Positions 1 to 7,966 of a stretch of 64,000 bases of DNA are shown here, piece by piece. The stretch's first letter is position 1; the number at the start of each line of letters is the position of its first letter. Below the pieces are notes generated by a model. It did not search any database. It had not been told where the DNA came from and saw nothing but the letters and a program-made list of their open reading frames with translations. The position numbers and the translations under genes are program-made. Source of the stretch: Flavobacterium cerinum (GTDB lineage Bacteria; Bacteroidota; Bacteroidia; Flavobacteriales; Flavobacteriaceae); assembly GCF_024496085.1 (NCBI RefSeq), contig NZ_CP101751.1:2294001-2358000 (forward strand), in the 5' to 3' direction.

Positions 1-2
1 AT

Positions 3-92
3 GCCACTTTACAGTCACAGATTCACCATGAAAAATCAACATTTAAACTACAAAACGGAAACTGGTTTTATGTAGACGGAAAGTTCTATTAA
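3..92 (+). CDS. YchJ-like (UPF0225) protein, C-terminal fragment
   Basis: The window opens inside a plus-strand gene. Frame 3 is open from the first bases and stops with TAA at 90-92. The visible 29 residues end in HHEKSTFKLQNGNWFYVDGK, which resembles the conserved tail of the YchJ/UPF0225 family (SEC-C motif proteins of unknown function), where an HHE-S-F block precedes a W-[FY]-Y-V-D-G end. Only the last part is present, so the start and any zinc motif lie outside. It converges on the beta-lactamase gene, whose stop is only 2 bases away. The family call rests on a short stretch. Confidence 0.6.
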   Translation, partial: ATLQSQIHHEKSTFKLQNGNWFYVDGKFY

Positions 93-94
93 TA

Positions 95-991
95 CTATTT
101 TTTAATTGAATAATGATCAAATACAGCTTTGGATACACGCGCAATAATAGCGTTGTTTGTGATGTCGTCTTCCATTGAATTTTTGACAAATACAGCAATA
201 GCATAGGTTTGTCCGCCCGGTAAAAAAACAATTCCGATATCGTTTTCAGCCGCTTTTAAGCCTTCTTTACTACGAAAAGAGCTACCGGTTTTATGCGCTA
301 CAAGTATATCTTTTGGTAAAAGACCTTTTATTTTATCCGGACCGGTTTGTGTACTCAACATTACATTTAATAAATAATCGTAAGACGAAGCAGAAAGAAT
401 CTTCATCTGATAAAACTGTTGTAGCAATTGTACCGCGGCAAAAGGGGAAGTGGTATTCAGATACTGGTTTTCCCAATTCTGATGCATTTGTTCTTCTGTT
501 GCTGCAATCTTCGTATTTTTTATTTTCAGGTTCCGAATATACCGGTCTACTTGTTTCGTGCCTCCGGCCAGACGAAACAGAATATCACAGGCATTATTGT
601 CGCTCAAGGATACCATATAATGGATCAGTTCGCTTAGTTTGATGTTGATATTTCCATACGGATAATTCTCCCGTAACGGACTATGCGTGTTTTCGAGTAA
701 TTCCGATTTCTTTACAAAAATATCCTGATCGAGTTGTAGTTTGCCTTTATCAACCTGATGGAGAATAGCCAGAGCAACATGAAATTTATAAACACTCATC
801 GTTGGAAAGTCAGGAGTGTTATTGATCGTTAGTGTATCTTTAGTCGTAAAATTATATACGGCAATACCGACTGTTGCTTTTTTGTCTTTAATGATTTCCC
901 GTAATTGTGTTTTTAATCGGTGGGTTTGCGCTAATAAATTGGCTCCGAAGAAGAGAGCGAGTATAACGGGTAAAATTTTAAAGAATTTCAT
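95..991 (-). CDS. bla: Class A beta-lactamase (subclass A2-like)
   Basis: 298-residue secreted serine beta-lactamase expected to hydrolyse beta-lactams in the periplasm. An N-terminal signal peptide ends near AQ (residues 21-22). All class A landmarks are present: S66-V-Y-K69 (nucleophile and general base), S130-D-N132, an E166/E167 omega-loop glutamate followed by QMH, and K234-T-G236. The QMH...QYLNTTSP stretch after the glutamate is typical of the Bacteroidota-centred A2 branch that includes PER, VEB and CfxA. Length is normal. It is a single-gene unit. Nothing around it suggests an integron or transposon, so it looks like a chromosomal, species-level enzyme. The spectrum cannot be read from sequence. 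Confidence 0.93.
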   Translation of the reverse strand: MKFFKILPVILALFFGANLLAQTHRLKTQLREIIKDKKATVGIAVYNFTTKDTLTINNTPDFPTMSVYKFHVALAILHQVDKGKLQLDQDIFVKKSELLENTHSPLRENYPYGNINIKLSELIHYMVSLSDNNACDILFRLAGGTKQVDRYIRNLKIKNTKIAATEEQMHQNWENQYLNTTSPFAAVQLLQQFYQMKILSASSYDYLLNVMLSTQTGPDKIKGLLPKDILVAHKTGSSFRSKEGLKAAENDIGIVFLPGGQTYAIAVFVKNSMEDDITNNAIIARVSKAVFDHYSIKK

Positions 992-1176
992 GTTTGAATA
1001 GTATTTATATTAACGTTTCGAGGATCTATACACAAGACTAAAATTAAAGCGAAAAATTTCAATTTTGTGACAATGTAAGCAAAAGTCAATATAATTGCTT
1101 TTGAGGAATTAAAAAAACAAAGCTTTAAAAACTGCCTTGAATCCTTCCATTGGGCGAACTTCTGTTGTACATAATT

Positions 1177-1704
1177 TTACATCTTTATTTTAATACTATT
1201 TTTAAAATTTTCATTTATAAAATCATGAATGTCTGTGTAACTTCTATTCATATCAAAATTAAAATCAGATTTGTAATTATAAAGAAAATGAAAATAATCT
1301 TCTTTGAAATACTGGAACATTTCAAATCTGTTATGGTTGTCAATAATTGGGTATGCAACTAAATGAAAAAGATTTGAATCTGGAGCATCTAAATATGTTC
1401 TATCAAAAGAAAAAAAACCAAATTGAGCATATTTTATAAAATCTCTAGTATAATTTTCGAAATCAAACTCAGGGTCAATTTCTCTTTTATTAGCAATAAT
1501 TTTCTCTAAATTTGGATTTAATCTGTATTCAAATTTAAATGGATTGTTGTTTAATGTCTTGTTTCTTAAATTATTGTGATATTGTGTGAAAAAATTTTCA
1601 TCACTAATTTTTAATCCCCCAGTTGCAAAATGGCAAATAAATGGAAAACATTTACAACTAAAGAAGAGATCTAAATCAAAATCTGATGAGTTATTAATTT
1701 TCAT
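1177..1704 (-). CDS. Hypothetical protein, candidate immunity partner of the upstream deaminase
   Basis: No family recognised. The frame is open to a GTG at 1731, but the first ATG is at 1704, giving about 175 residues; I prefer the ATG although no clear ribosome site decides it. It is translated directly after the deaminase-like gene and overlaps its stop by 11 bases (1694-1704), so the two are almost certainly co-transcribed and perhaps translationally coupled. The protein is acidic and aromatic-rich (many F, Y, D, N) with no signal peptide or membrane segment, so it should be cytoplasmic. Small acidic proteins tightly coupled behind a toxin-type deaminase are usually immunity proteins. That role is inferred from position only. 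The DNA is visibly more AT-rich than the flanking genes. Confidence 0.6.
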   Translation of the reverse strand: MKINNSSDFDLDLFFSCKCFPFICHFATGGLKISDENFFTQYHNNLRNKTLNNNPFKFEYRLNPNLEKIIANKREIDPEFDFENYTRDFIKYAQFGFFSFDRTYLDAPDSNLFHLVAYPIIDNHNRFEMFQYFKEDYFHFLYNYKSDFNFDMNRSYTDIHDFINENFKNSIKIKM

Positions 1705-2227
1705 ATCCAAAAATTTTTTCACAATTTTCACACCTTAAAATTTTTTCTAATGTTCTAGGTCTAATAGCTTTAGTGAAAATAACATTATTTTCGCTAAGTT
1801 TTGATTCACGTTTTAAAAGGTTATTAAAAGCTTTGACTTCAGCACATTTCCCGATTATATTTGGTGTACGTGTTCGATTTGATTCATGCCCTATTTGACC
1901 AAGTTTATTCAGTAAAAGGGTTTTAATTGGTTTTAAGTATTTATGAGCAGGTAATATTCGATGTGATGAACCAAAGCTTGAATATTTAATTCCTTTAGCA
2001 CCAATGCTACATGCAACTAATTCAAAAGATTGATGGTCTATGAAAATTTTGTTTTTATTAGTTGAATATAATTTTTGAATATCATTGATATTTTCTTTAT
2101 ATTTTTTTGCATTTGAAAGCAGTGTTTTATTTAATGATTGAAGACTTCTTTCTTTTTTTACTACATAATGCACTTTATCAAAACGATGATTTATGCGATC
2201 GATTAGAGTTTGAATTTCTTTTTTCAT
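1694..2227 (-). CDS. YwqJ-like nucleic-acid deaminase domain protein (candidate toxin)
   Basis: 177 residues. The N-terminal ~60 are helical and charged; the C-terminal part carries a zinc-deaminase signature, C128-A-E130 in GKCAEVKAFNNLL and C166-E-N-C169. The CAE plus C-x-N-C pattern, with Cys instead of the usual His, is characteristic of the YwqJ branch of the cytidine-deaminase fold, known from bacterial polymorphic toxins. Known members are usually C-terminal domains of large secreted proteins. This one is short, with no signal peptide and no visible delivery domain. The stop overlaps the next gene, a likely immunity partner. The unit is AT-rich and lies between ordinary core genes, suggesting horizontal acquisition. 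Substrate (DNA, RNA or nucleotide) is unknown. Confidence 0.7.
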   Translation of the reverse strand: MKKEIQTLIDRINHRFDKVHYVVKKERSLQSLNKTLLSNAKKYKENINDIQKLYSTNKNKIFIDHQSFELVACSIGAKGIKYSSFGSSHRILPAHKYLKPIKTLLLNKLGQIGHESNRTRTPNIIGKCAEVKAFNNLLKRESKLSENNVIFTKAIRPRTLEKILRCENCEKIFGYEN

Positions 2228-2280
2228 AGAATTGAAAATAACAACTAAATATACAATAAATCCGACTATTTTAATAGATA

Positions 2281-2311
2281 AAAAAAAGCCTTTTAGTCGA
2301 AACTAAAAGGC
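2281..2311 (-). terminator. Rho-independent terminator of the pyrE-SRPBCC unit
   Basis: A perfect 10-bp stem (GCCTTTTAGT / ACTAAAAGGC) with a 4-base loop. Read on the minus strand it is followed by a T run (the A run at 2281-2287 on the plus strand). It lies 29 bases after the stop of the SRPBCC gene. Confidence 0.85.
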
Positions 2312-2339
2312 CGTATAATAATACGATATGTCGTATGAA

Positions 2340-2732
2340 TTACAATTTATTCATGTTACCGGCTAAAGTTTCGATAAATTTACCGATAGGTCCTTTAACC
2401 ATCATCGCCATCATGGCATTAAACTCACCTTCAAATAACAACTGAACTTCAGAAGTATTCGCTGTTAAAGCGTTAATGTTAGCGGTTAATGAAAAAGGTA
2501 ATTTATCGCTTGCAGCACCTAAAACCACTTTGTTCGGAGCTACTTTATCTTTCATTTTTAATTTGATTTCCGGCATTCCTTTTAAACCGAAGATAAAAGC
2601 ATTTTCGTCCAATACTTCGAATTTAGCGATATTCTCAGGCATTAACTTCTCAAAGTTTTTTACATCGGTTAGCGCATCAAATAAATATTGTGCGGATTTT
2701 TCTACGTTAACTTTCGGGCTTTCTAAATTCAT
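2340..2732 (-). CDS. SRPBCC (START-like) family protein
   Basis: 130-residue small soluble protein. The pattern of an N-terminal strand, a helical VEKSAQYLFDALTDVKNFEKLMP segment, a run of beta strands and a long C-terminal helix (GPIGKFIETLAGNMNKL) is the SRPBCC/START-like ligand-binding fold (CoxG or polyketide-cyclase type). The opening LESPKVNVEKSAQ and the methionine-rich MMAMMVKGPIG near the end look like the form widespread in Flavobacteriia. Ligand and function are unknown. It starts 33 bases after the pyrE stop and is probably co-transcribed with it, ending at the terminator at 2281-2311. Confidence 0.8.
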   Translation of the reverse strand: MNLESPKVNVEKSAQYLFDALTDVKNFEKLMPENIAKFEVLDENAFIFGLKGMPEIKLKMKDKVAPNKVVLGAASDKLPFSLTANINALTANTSEVQLLFEGEFNAMMAMMVKGPIGKFIETLAGNMNKL

Positions 2733-2765
2733 ATTGCGTAAAGGTTATTTGCTAAAATAATAGTG

Positions 2766-3413
2766 TTAAACTTCAATTCCCCAGGTTGACGGATTTTTAC
2801 GCCACTCTTTCAGGGTTTCGTGCTCGGCTTCTGTGATGTATTGTTTGGCTACAGCTTCTTCCAAAAGGGTATCGTAATTCCCAAGAGTATATAAGTCGAC
2901 ATTGGCCGCTTTAAAATTATCCTGCGCCAGATCAAAACCGTAGGTAAAGATGGCAACCATTCCTTTTACATTCGCTCCGGCTTCTTTTAAGGCTTCAACG
3001 GCCATTAAACTACTTTTTCCGGTACTGATAAGGTCTTCGATAACCACTACGTTTTGTCCTTTTTGTAAAAAGCCTTCCACCTGATTTTGTCGACCGTGTT
3101 TTTTAGGTTCCGGACGTACATATACAAACGGAAGTCCCAGATATTCAGCTACCAGTATTCCGATTCCGATAGCTCCGGTAGCTACACCGGCAATAACATC
3201 CGGTTTCCCGAACTCTTTTTCGATGTGTTTCGCAAATTCGTCACGGATATAATTCCGGATCGGTGGAAATGAAAGTGTTATACGGTTATCGCAGTAAATT
3301 GGCGATTTCCATCCAGAAGCCCATGTAAAAGGATTTTTTGGATTTAATTTAATTGCGTTTATTTGTAAAAGCAATTCGGCAGTTTTTTTAGCTGTGTCTG
3401 TATTAAAAATCAT
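2766..3413 (-). CDS. pyrE: Orotate phosphoribosyltransferase
   Basis: Converts orotate and PRPP to orotidine 5'-monophosphate in de novo pyrimidine synthesis; cytoplasmic. The PRPP-binding signature VVVIEDLISTGKS is present, as is an earlier FVYVRPEPKKHG block with the catalytic-loop lysines. The start is set at ATG 3413 (MIFNTDTAKK, 215 residues). The longer frame to 3446 would read through the promoter, and the first 11 residues do not look coding. It diverges from the Nudix gene, whose ATG is at 3421, only 7 bases away. A consensus promoter for pyrE lies inside the Nudix start. SRPBCC follows in the same transcript. Confidence 0.95.
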   Translation of the reverse strand: MIFNTDTAKKTAELLLQINAIKLNPKNPFTWASGWKSPIYCDNRITLSFPPIRNYIRDEFAKHIEKEFGKPDVIAGVATGAIGIGILVAEYLGLPFVYVRPEPKKHGRQNQVEGFLQKGQNVVVIEDLISTGKSSLMAVEALKEAGANVKGMVAIFTYGFDLAQDNFKAANVDLYTLGNYDTLLEEAVAKQYITEAEHETLKEWRKNPSTWGIEV

Positions 3414-3417
3414 AGTA

Positions 3418-3447
3418 CAAATGTATAAAGTTTTTGTGAACGACAAA
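3418..3447 (-). promoter_or_regulatory. Bacteroidota-type promoter of pyrE overlapping the Nudix start codon
   Basis: On the minus strand a TTG (plus-strand 3444-3446) is followed after 18 bases by TACATTTG (3418-3425), a full match to the TTG / TAnnTTTG consensus of Bacteroidota sigma-A. Transcription should start about 5-7 bases downstream, at or beside the pyrE ATG (3413), so the mRNA would be leaderless or nearly so. The -7 box overlaps the Nudix start codon at 3421-3423. Confidence 0.7.
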
Positions 3448-4023
3448 CCACTTTTCTTGACAAATAAGATTGTTAAAGAAACCGATTTTCAGCTTTTTCT
3501 TTTGGAGAGTGTTGATATAAAGCAAGTTATTGTAAAAATGTTTCAAAACAAGATCTCAAAAGCTTTTTTGTATTATCCTGACGAAAAGGAGATTATGAAG
3601 AAACTAAAGGCCAAAATCCCGGTGGTAAAAGCCGGCGGCGGATTAGTTTATAATAAGAAAGGAGAGGTGCTTTTTATTTTTAGAAACGGGAAATGGGATT
3701 TACCCAAAGGCGGTATTGAAAAACGCGAAGAAATCGAGGAAACGGCTATTCGGGAAGTAGAAGAAGAAACCGGAGTAACGGGATTGAAAATTGTGCAAAA
3801 ACTGCAAAAAACCTATCATGTTTTTAAAAGAAACGGGCGTTATAAATTAAAAGTAACGCATTGGTTTGAAATGAAAACCAACTTTGAAGGCATAACACAA
3901 GGTCAGATAGAAGAAGGAATCGAAAAAGTAGCCTGGTTAAAGCCAGATGAAGTGAAGGAGGCATTGAAAAACTCCTACGAAAACATTAAACTCTTATTTG
4001 AACCTGAAAAAGTAACAGAATAA
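3421..4023 (+). CDS. Nudix hydrolase
   Basis: 200-residue protein with a complete Nudix box (G-x5-E-x7-REVEEETGV) in the middle. It follows a KAGGGLVYNKKGEVLFIFR strand pair and precedes a YKLKVTHWFEM strand, as in the Nudix fold. An extra ~65-residue N-terminal part comes before the domain. Members hydrolyse nucleoside diphosphate derivatives; the substrate cannot be deduced, although FRNGKWDLPKGGIE resembles ADP-ribose or NTP pyrophosphohydrolases. The start is set at ATG 3421 (MYKVFVNDKPLFLT) rather than at 3394, because the upstream residues overlap pyrE. The stop is followed at once by a bidirectional terminator. Confidence 0.9.
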   Translation: MYKVFVNDKPLFLTNKIVKETDFQLFLLESVDIKQVIVKMFQNKISKAFLYYPDEKEIMKKLKAKIPVVKAGGGLVYNKKGEVLFIFRNGKWDLPKGGIEKREEIEETAIREVEEETGVTGLKIVQKLQKTYHVFKRNGRYKLKVTHWFEMKTNFEGITQGQIEEGIEKVAWLKPDEVKEALKNSYENIKLLFEPEKVTE

Positions 4024-4024
4024 A

Positions 4025-4060
4025 AAAGCCGGCAATTTTAATTTTTGCCGGCTTTTTTTA
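4025..4060. terminator. Bidirectional terminator between Nudix and M14 peptidase genes
   Basis: Stem GCCGGCAA / TTGCCGGC (4028-4052) with A tract before and T tract after, so it can end transcripts from both convergent genes. It overlaps the stop of the minus-strand peptidase gene (4058). Confidence 0.88.
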
Positions 4061-5794
4061 TTTGATAATGCGATATACAGGGTATTGCATATGTGATTTT
4101 TCATAATATTTGGAATTGCGGTACACCCAATCCAGTTGGGCATCGCCACTGCTTTCAAATTTAGGATCATTTTTTCTTTTTTCATCCAGCGCTTTTTTTA
4201 ATTCCGGATTGTCAATTAACAATTGTTTGGCGACATCTTCGAATACATAAGGCGAATAATACTCTTTTTGTTGCAGGATCGCATCAAAGAAATTCCAGTT
4301 AAAATAAGAATCTACAGCCTCCGGTTCCAGCGTTTCCAAAAGGAATTTTACATTTTTCTGTTGCGTTGGAATCAGGTAATCTCCTTTTTTAAATTTTTGC
4401 GCTACCGTTGTAGTTGTTACATTGGTATTATAATGCGAATAATGGCCTTCAAAAGCCGAATTCCCGGTTTTATAATCCGCTATTCGGTAACTTTCAACTG
4501 TGATAAGACTATCTTGTTGCAAGCGTTTCATCTCAATATTGTTAAGCTTTAGCAAATCAATTACATTCCACCATTGTTTCGGGATAACATAATATTCCGG
4601 GATGCTAACTTGTTTTTTGGGTTTATAGATTTCATAATGCGGGATCATTTTACGAAAAGGTTTAGTTCGGTCGTAATACAATCGCGGTTTACCGGAAACA
4701 TCACTGGGTTTGTATTTTCCTTCATATCCCAAAAACGGAATCTGAGTTACTTTAGCGGAATCAATTACCCATTCTACCGTATACTTTTCATTCGGCTTAT
4801 AAGCTTCCAATGTTTCTTTACGAATCTTTTTTAAGGTTTGATAGTTGTTATCCGTATAGCGAAGCGTACTGAGCATATATTCATATGTCACCTTAACACG
4901 ATCGCTGTATTTTTTTAGCATATGCGTTTCGACCATCGCTCCGAACGAATTAAATAAAGAGGCATAACCGGTTGAAAAACGCGCTGTTTCCATATTTTTT
5001 GCAAAACCGTTTTCCGGAGTTTTATTGTAGATATTAACGTAAGGTACCGGTTCAATTTTTTTGGACTGCAAGTCTTTTAAAATGGAAGGATACATTTCGT
5101 TGTTAAAATAACTTCCGGCTTTACCGCCTAATTTCTGATAATGAGTAGCGATATAGGTTAATGTGTATTGGTAATCGGCTCCGTTACTTACGTGATTGTC
5201 GATAAAAACATCCGGATAGACCAATTGAAATATTTCGGCAAAACTACGGGCATTTCGGGTATCCGATTTGATAAAATCCCGGTTCAGATCATAATTTCGG
5301 GCATTTCCGCGAAAACCGAATTCTTCCGGTCCGTTTTGGTTGACTCTTGATGTAGCATTACGATTTAAAGCCCCTCCGATATTATAAATAGGAATCGTCA
5401 CGATAACGGTATTTTTTGGAGCAGCAATTTTTCCCGAGGCCAGATCGCGAAATAGCAGCATTGTAGCGTCAATACCATCCGGTTCACCCGGGTGTATCCC
5501 ATTATTAATCAGAATGATTGCTTTCTCCTTTTGCAACGTATTAAAATCAAATTTTTTTTCCGGGTTATAAGTAACAATATGCAAAGGTTCTCCGCTATCT
5601 GTCAATCCCATAGTTTTCATTGAAATACTTTCAAAAGATTTAGCAAGGACTTCATAGTAAGCTATCGTTTCTTCATAAGTGGCCGTTTGGTTTCCGTTTC
5701 CCTTTTCATAGGGAGTCAGCTGCTTTTGTTGAGCCATTAATGAAAAACAAGAAGACAAAAAGAGAAGGAGTAGGGATCGGGATGCTGTATTCAT
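4058..5794 (-). CDS. Secreted M14-family zinc carboxypeptidase
   Basis: 578 residues with an N-terminal signal. The segment LSSC at 13-16 could also be read as a lipobox, so anchoring is uncertain. The zinc motif H101-P-G-E104 lies in ILINNGIHPGEPDG, and a later FIDNHVSNGADYQ block supplies the third ligand; NARNYDLNRDF is the substrate-binding arginine region. This is the M14 domain architecture of long Bacteroidota exopeptidases with a C-terminal extension after about residue 330. It probably trims peptides outside the cytoplasm. It is monocistronic, ending at the shared terminator with the Nudix gene. Confidence 0.88.
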   Translation of the reverse strand: MNTASRSLLLLFLSSCFSLMAQQKQLTPYEKGNGNQTATYEETIAYYEVLAKSFESISMKTMGLTDSGEPLHIVTYNPEKKFDFNTLQKEKAIILINNGIHPGEPDGIDATMLLFRDLASGKIAAPKNTVIVTIPIYNIGGALNRNATSRVNQNGPEEFGFRGNARNYDLNRDFIKSDTRNARSFAEIFQLVYPDVFIDNHVSNGADYQYTLTYIATHYQKLGGKAGSYFNNEMYPSILKDLQSKKIEPVPYVNIYNKTPENGFAKNMETARFSTGYASLFNSFGAMVETHMLKKYSDRVKVTYEYMLSTLRYTDNNYQTLKKIRKETLEAYKPNEKYTVEWVIDSAKVTQIPFLGYEGKYKPSDVSGKPRLYYDRTKPFRKMIPHYEIYKPKKQVSIPEYYVIPKQWWNVIDLLKLNNIEMKRLQQDSLITVESYRIADYKTGNSAFEGHYSHYNTNVTTTTVAQKFKKGDYLIPTQQKNVKFLLETLEPEAVDSYFNWNFFDAILQQKEYYSPYVFEDVAKQLLIDNPELKKALDEKRKNDPKFESSGDAQLDWVYRNSKYYEKSHMQYPVYRIIK

Positions 5795-5906
5795 CTAGGT
5801 ATTTGTTTTATTTGTAATGATATGTTTCTGAGTTGATTAGTTTACTTTTTTTACTTTCTGATTTTGGGTCATTTTGAACTGTAAAATAATATAAAAAAAT
5901 ATAAAG

Positions 5907-6788
5907 ATGAAAACAATTACTTTTATTTGCGTGCTGTTTTTTGCATCACTTGTTGCAGAGGCACAGGTTACACTTACACAATCTTTATCACAGGAGATAG
6001 GAAATCATACACATAGTTGTATCGATACACTTACGACTACTTCGAGAGGTAATAAATACTATCGGCATTTTAAATTAAATGAGATGGGAGTTACAGGAGA
6101 ATTTAACTTGCATTCGGTTCAGTTCGGTATTCAAACGCTTTTGATGGATGCTCAAAGCTTTGGATTTATTGTACATGTAAGAGTGTATAGGACAAATGCT
6201 GATTTTCCGGCAGGTTATCCTAATGACGGTTATACTTTGTTAAAGAAAAAGATGTATCCTGTAACAATAGATGATATCGGAAAAATAGTGAATGTTCCTT
6301 TAGATGTTGTGGTACCGTCGGGTAATAATTTGGTGGTCGAAATAGGCTATAACGGCCCGAAAACAAAAGGAAAATTATTGATTCTGGGATCTAACGCATC
6401 AGGAGAGACGGGGATTAGTTATTTTTCTTCCAATAGTTGTGGAATTCCATCCCCTGTCAACATTAATACGGTCAAAGCAGGTGGTACTCCTGATTCCAAT
6501 CTTGTGCTCAATCTGATAGGCGTGCAAACACTTGCTAATCCTGCATTTTCTCAAAAAAGTGATCAGGTGATAATTTATCCGAACCCTACTTCAGGAAGTT
6601 TTAAAGTTACAATGCCGGAAGGAATTCGGATTAAAAATATTGATATGATGGATGTGAATGGTAGAAAATTTACGGTTAAAGCGGGAAGTGATGGTGAAGT
6701 AGATATTTCCGGTTTTATAAACGGTGTTTATTTCCTTAGCCTGGAAACGAATTATGGGATATTGGTTAAGAAGATTATAAAACAATAA
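5907..6788 (+). CDS. Secreted protein with type IX secretion C-terminal sorting domain (paralog 1)
   Basis: 293 residues: signal peptide ending at AEAQ, a beta-rich body of ~190 residues, then a type A T9SS sorting domain (IYPNPTSGSFKV...DVNGRKF...GVYFLSLETNYGILVKKIIKQ). The C-terminal domain targets the protein through the type IX system to the cell surface or medium. The body shows no catalytic motif I can name; a fibronectin- or lectin-like adhesive role is possible but unproven. The next gene (7064) encodes a clear paralog with the same opening (VTLTQSLSQ versus VVLTHSSSQ) and matching segment order, so the pair is a tandem duplication. Confidence 0.88.
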   Translation: MKTITFICVLFFASLVAEAQVTLTQSLSQEIGNHTHSCIDTLTTTSRGNKYYRHFKLNEMGVTGEFNLHSVQFGIQTLLMDAQSFGFIVHVRVYRTNADFPAGYPNDGYTLLKKKMYPVTIDDIGKIVNVPLDVVVPSGNNLVVEIGYNGPKTKGKLLILGSNASGETGISYFSSNSCGIPSPVNINTVKAGGTPDSNLVLNLIGVQTLANPAFSQKSDQVIIYPNPTSGSFKVTMPEGIRIKNIDMMDVNGRKFTVKAGSDGEVDISGFINGVYFLSLETNYGILVKKIIKQ

Positions 6789-7006
6789 GTTTGGGTTATA
6801 TAAGTTAGTTGCTGTAGTTTGATTCGTGTAAGATTTTTATTGAATTAAAAGTAGGTGAAAAAATAATTGTCGCTTCGGTTTTCCTTTTAAAGAATTGATA
6901 GTGAAGAGAGTTATATAGGATAGAATGGTCAGAATGAAACGAGATATAGGATTATTATAAAATATGTCGCTTATTTGTGATTTTTTTACATTTATAACGT
7001 ATTTTT

Positions 7007-7038
7007 TTGGGAATGATATTTTTTTATGTGTAATTTCG
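7007..7038 (+). promoter_or_regulatory. Probable promoter of the second T9SS cargo gene
   Basis: TTG at 7007-7009, 21-base spacer, TAATTTCG at 7031-7038 (one mismatch to TAnnTTTG), 25 bases before the ATG at 7064. It suggests the two paralogs are transcribed separately. Confidence 0.45.
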
Positions 7039-7063
7039 TACTATAACAAAAAACAAAACAAAC

Positions 7064-7918
7064 ATGAAAAAAATTACACTTTTATTTTTACTTTCTTTAA
7101 TGTCTTTTGCGGTTGATGCACAAGTTGTATTGACGCATTCAAGTTCACAGGCTATCAATGGTAACACTGTTGCTTGTGGAAATAGCTCTACAGCAACTTC
7201 CAGCGACAATAGATATTACAGAGCTTTTAATTTGAGTTCAATGGGAATAACTTCTGCTTTTAACTTAGCATCAATTCAGTTTGGTGTTGCGTCATTAACG
7301 GCTCCTAACGGTTATGTAGTAACGGTTAAAGCGTATAAAACGACAGCAAATTTCCCATCCGGATTCCCAACAGGATATACTTTGTTAGGACAAGCTGACT
7401 ATACTGTTCAAACTGCAAATGTCGGAACTATCGTAACGGTACCGGTAACAGTAACAGGAACGGTAGCGGCAAATGAAACATTAGTAGTTGAAGTTGGATA
7501 TGCTGCAGCTACAACCGGAGTAAACATTTCATTAGGATCGAATACGGCTCCGCAAACAGCACCGAGTTATATCTCTTCTACGGCTTGTTCTATTGCAAAC
7601 CCGACAGATGTAGCTGCAATTAATTTCCCGGATGTTCACATGGTAATCAATGCGGTAGGTTCTACACTTGGTGTTAATGAATTTGCATCAAAATTAGTTG
7701 CTGTTTATCCAAACCCGACTTCTGGTGTATTTACAGTAGAATTACCGAACGAATTACAAATTAATAAAGCGGAATTAGTTGATATTTCAGGAAAACAATT
7801 CGCAGTAAACGTAAACAACGGTAATACAATTGATATCTCTGGATTTGCTACCGGAATTTATGTATTAAACATGGAAACTGCTGAAGGTACTCTTGTAAAG
7901 AAAATTGTAAAGCAATAA
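7064..7918 (+). CDS. Secreted protein with type IX secretion C-terminal sorting domain (paralog 2)
   Basis: 284 residues: signal peptide ending at VDAQ, a Thr/Ala/Val-rich beta domain and a T9SS type A sorting domain (VYPNPTSGVFTVELPNELQINKAELVDISGKQF...GIYVLNMETAEGTLVKKIVKQ). It shares the layout and several segments with the gene at 5907 (for example FPSGFPTGYTLLG versus FPAGYPNDGYTLLK, and the shared S-C-x-I-x-x-P region), so it arose by duplication. The codon choice is smoother and the composition more repetitive than in paralog 1, as in highly expressed surface proteins. Function unknown; surface-exposed or released. Confidence 0.88.
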   Translation: MKKITLLFLLSLMSFAVDAQVVLTHSSSQAINGNTVACGNSSTATSSDNRYYRAFNLSSMGITSAFNLASIQFGVASLTAPNGYVVTVKAYKTTANFPSGFPTGYTLLGQADYTVQTANVGTIVTVPVTVTGTVAANETLVVEVGYAAATTGVNISLGSNTAPQTAPSYISSTACSIANPTDVAAINFPDVHMVINAVGSTLGVNEFASKLVAVYPNPTSGVFTVELPNELQINKAELVDISGKQFAVNVNNGNTIDISGFATGIYVLNMETAEGTLVKKIVKQ

Positions 7919-7940
7919 TATTGTTTTAGCTTATAAATAA

Positions 7941-7966
7941 AAAGTCGCCTTAAGGCGACTTTTTTT
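7941..7966. terminator. Bidirectional terminator between T9SS cargo gene and coaD
   Basis: Stem AGTCGCCT / AGGCGACT with a 2-base loop, A tract before and T tract after. It serves both convergent genes. Confidence 0.9.

Noticed and set aside
95..991. Mobile resistance cassette around the class A beta-lactamase
   Set aside because: No integron site, IS or transposon end next to it; looks like an ordinary chromosomal gene.
1150..1362. Plus-strand frame of 70 residues opposite the candidate immunity gene
   Set aside because: Composition is that of the antisense of an AT-rich gene (K/I/F-rich), with no start context; a shadow frame.
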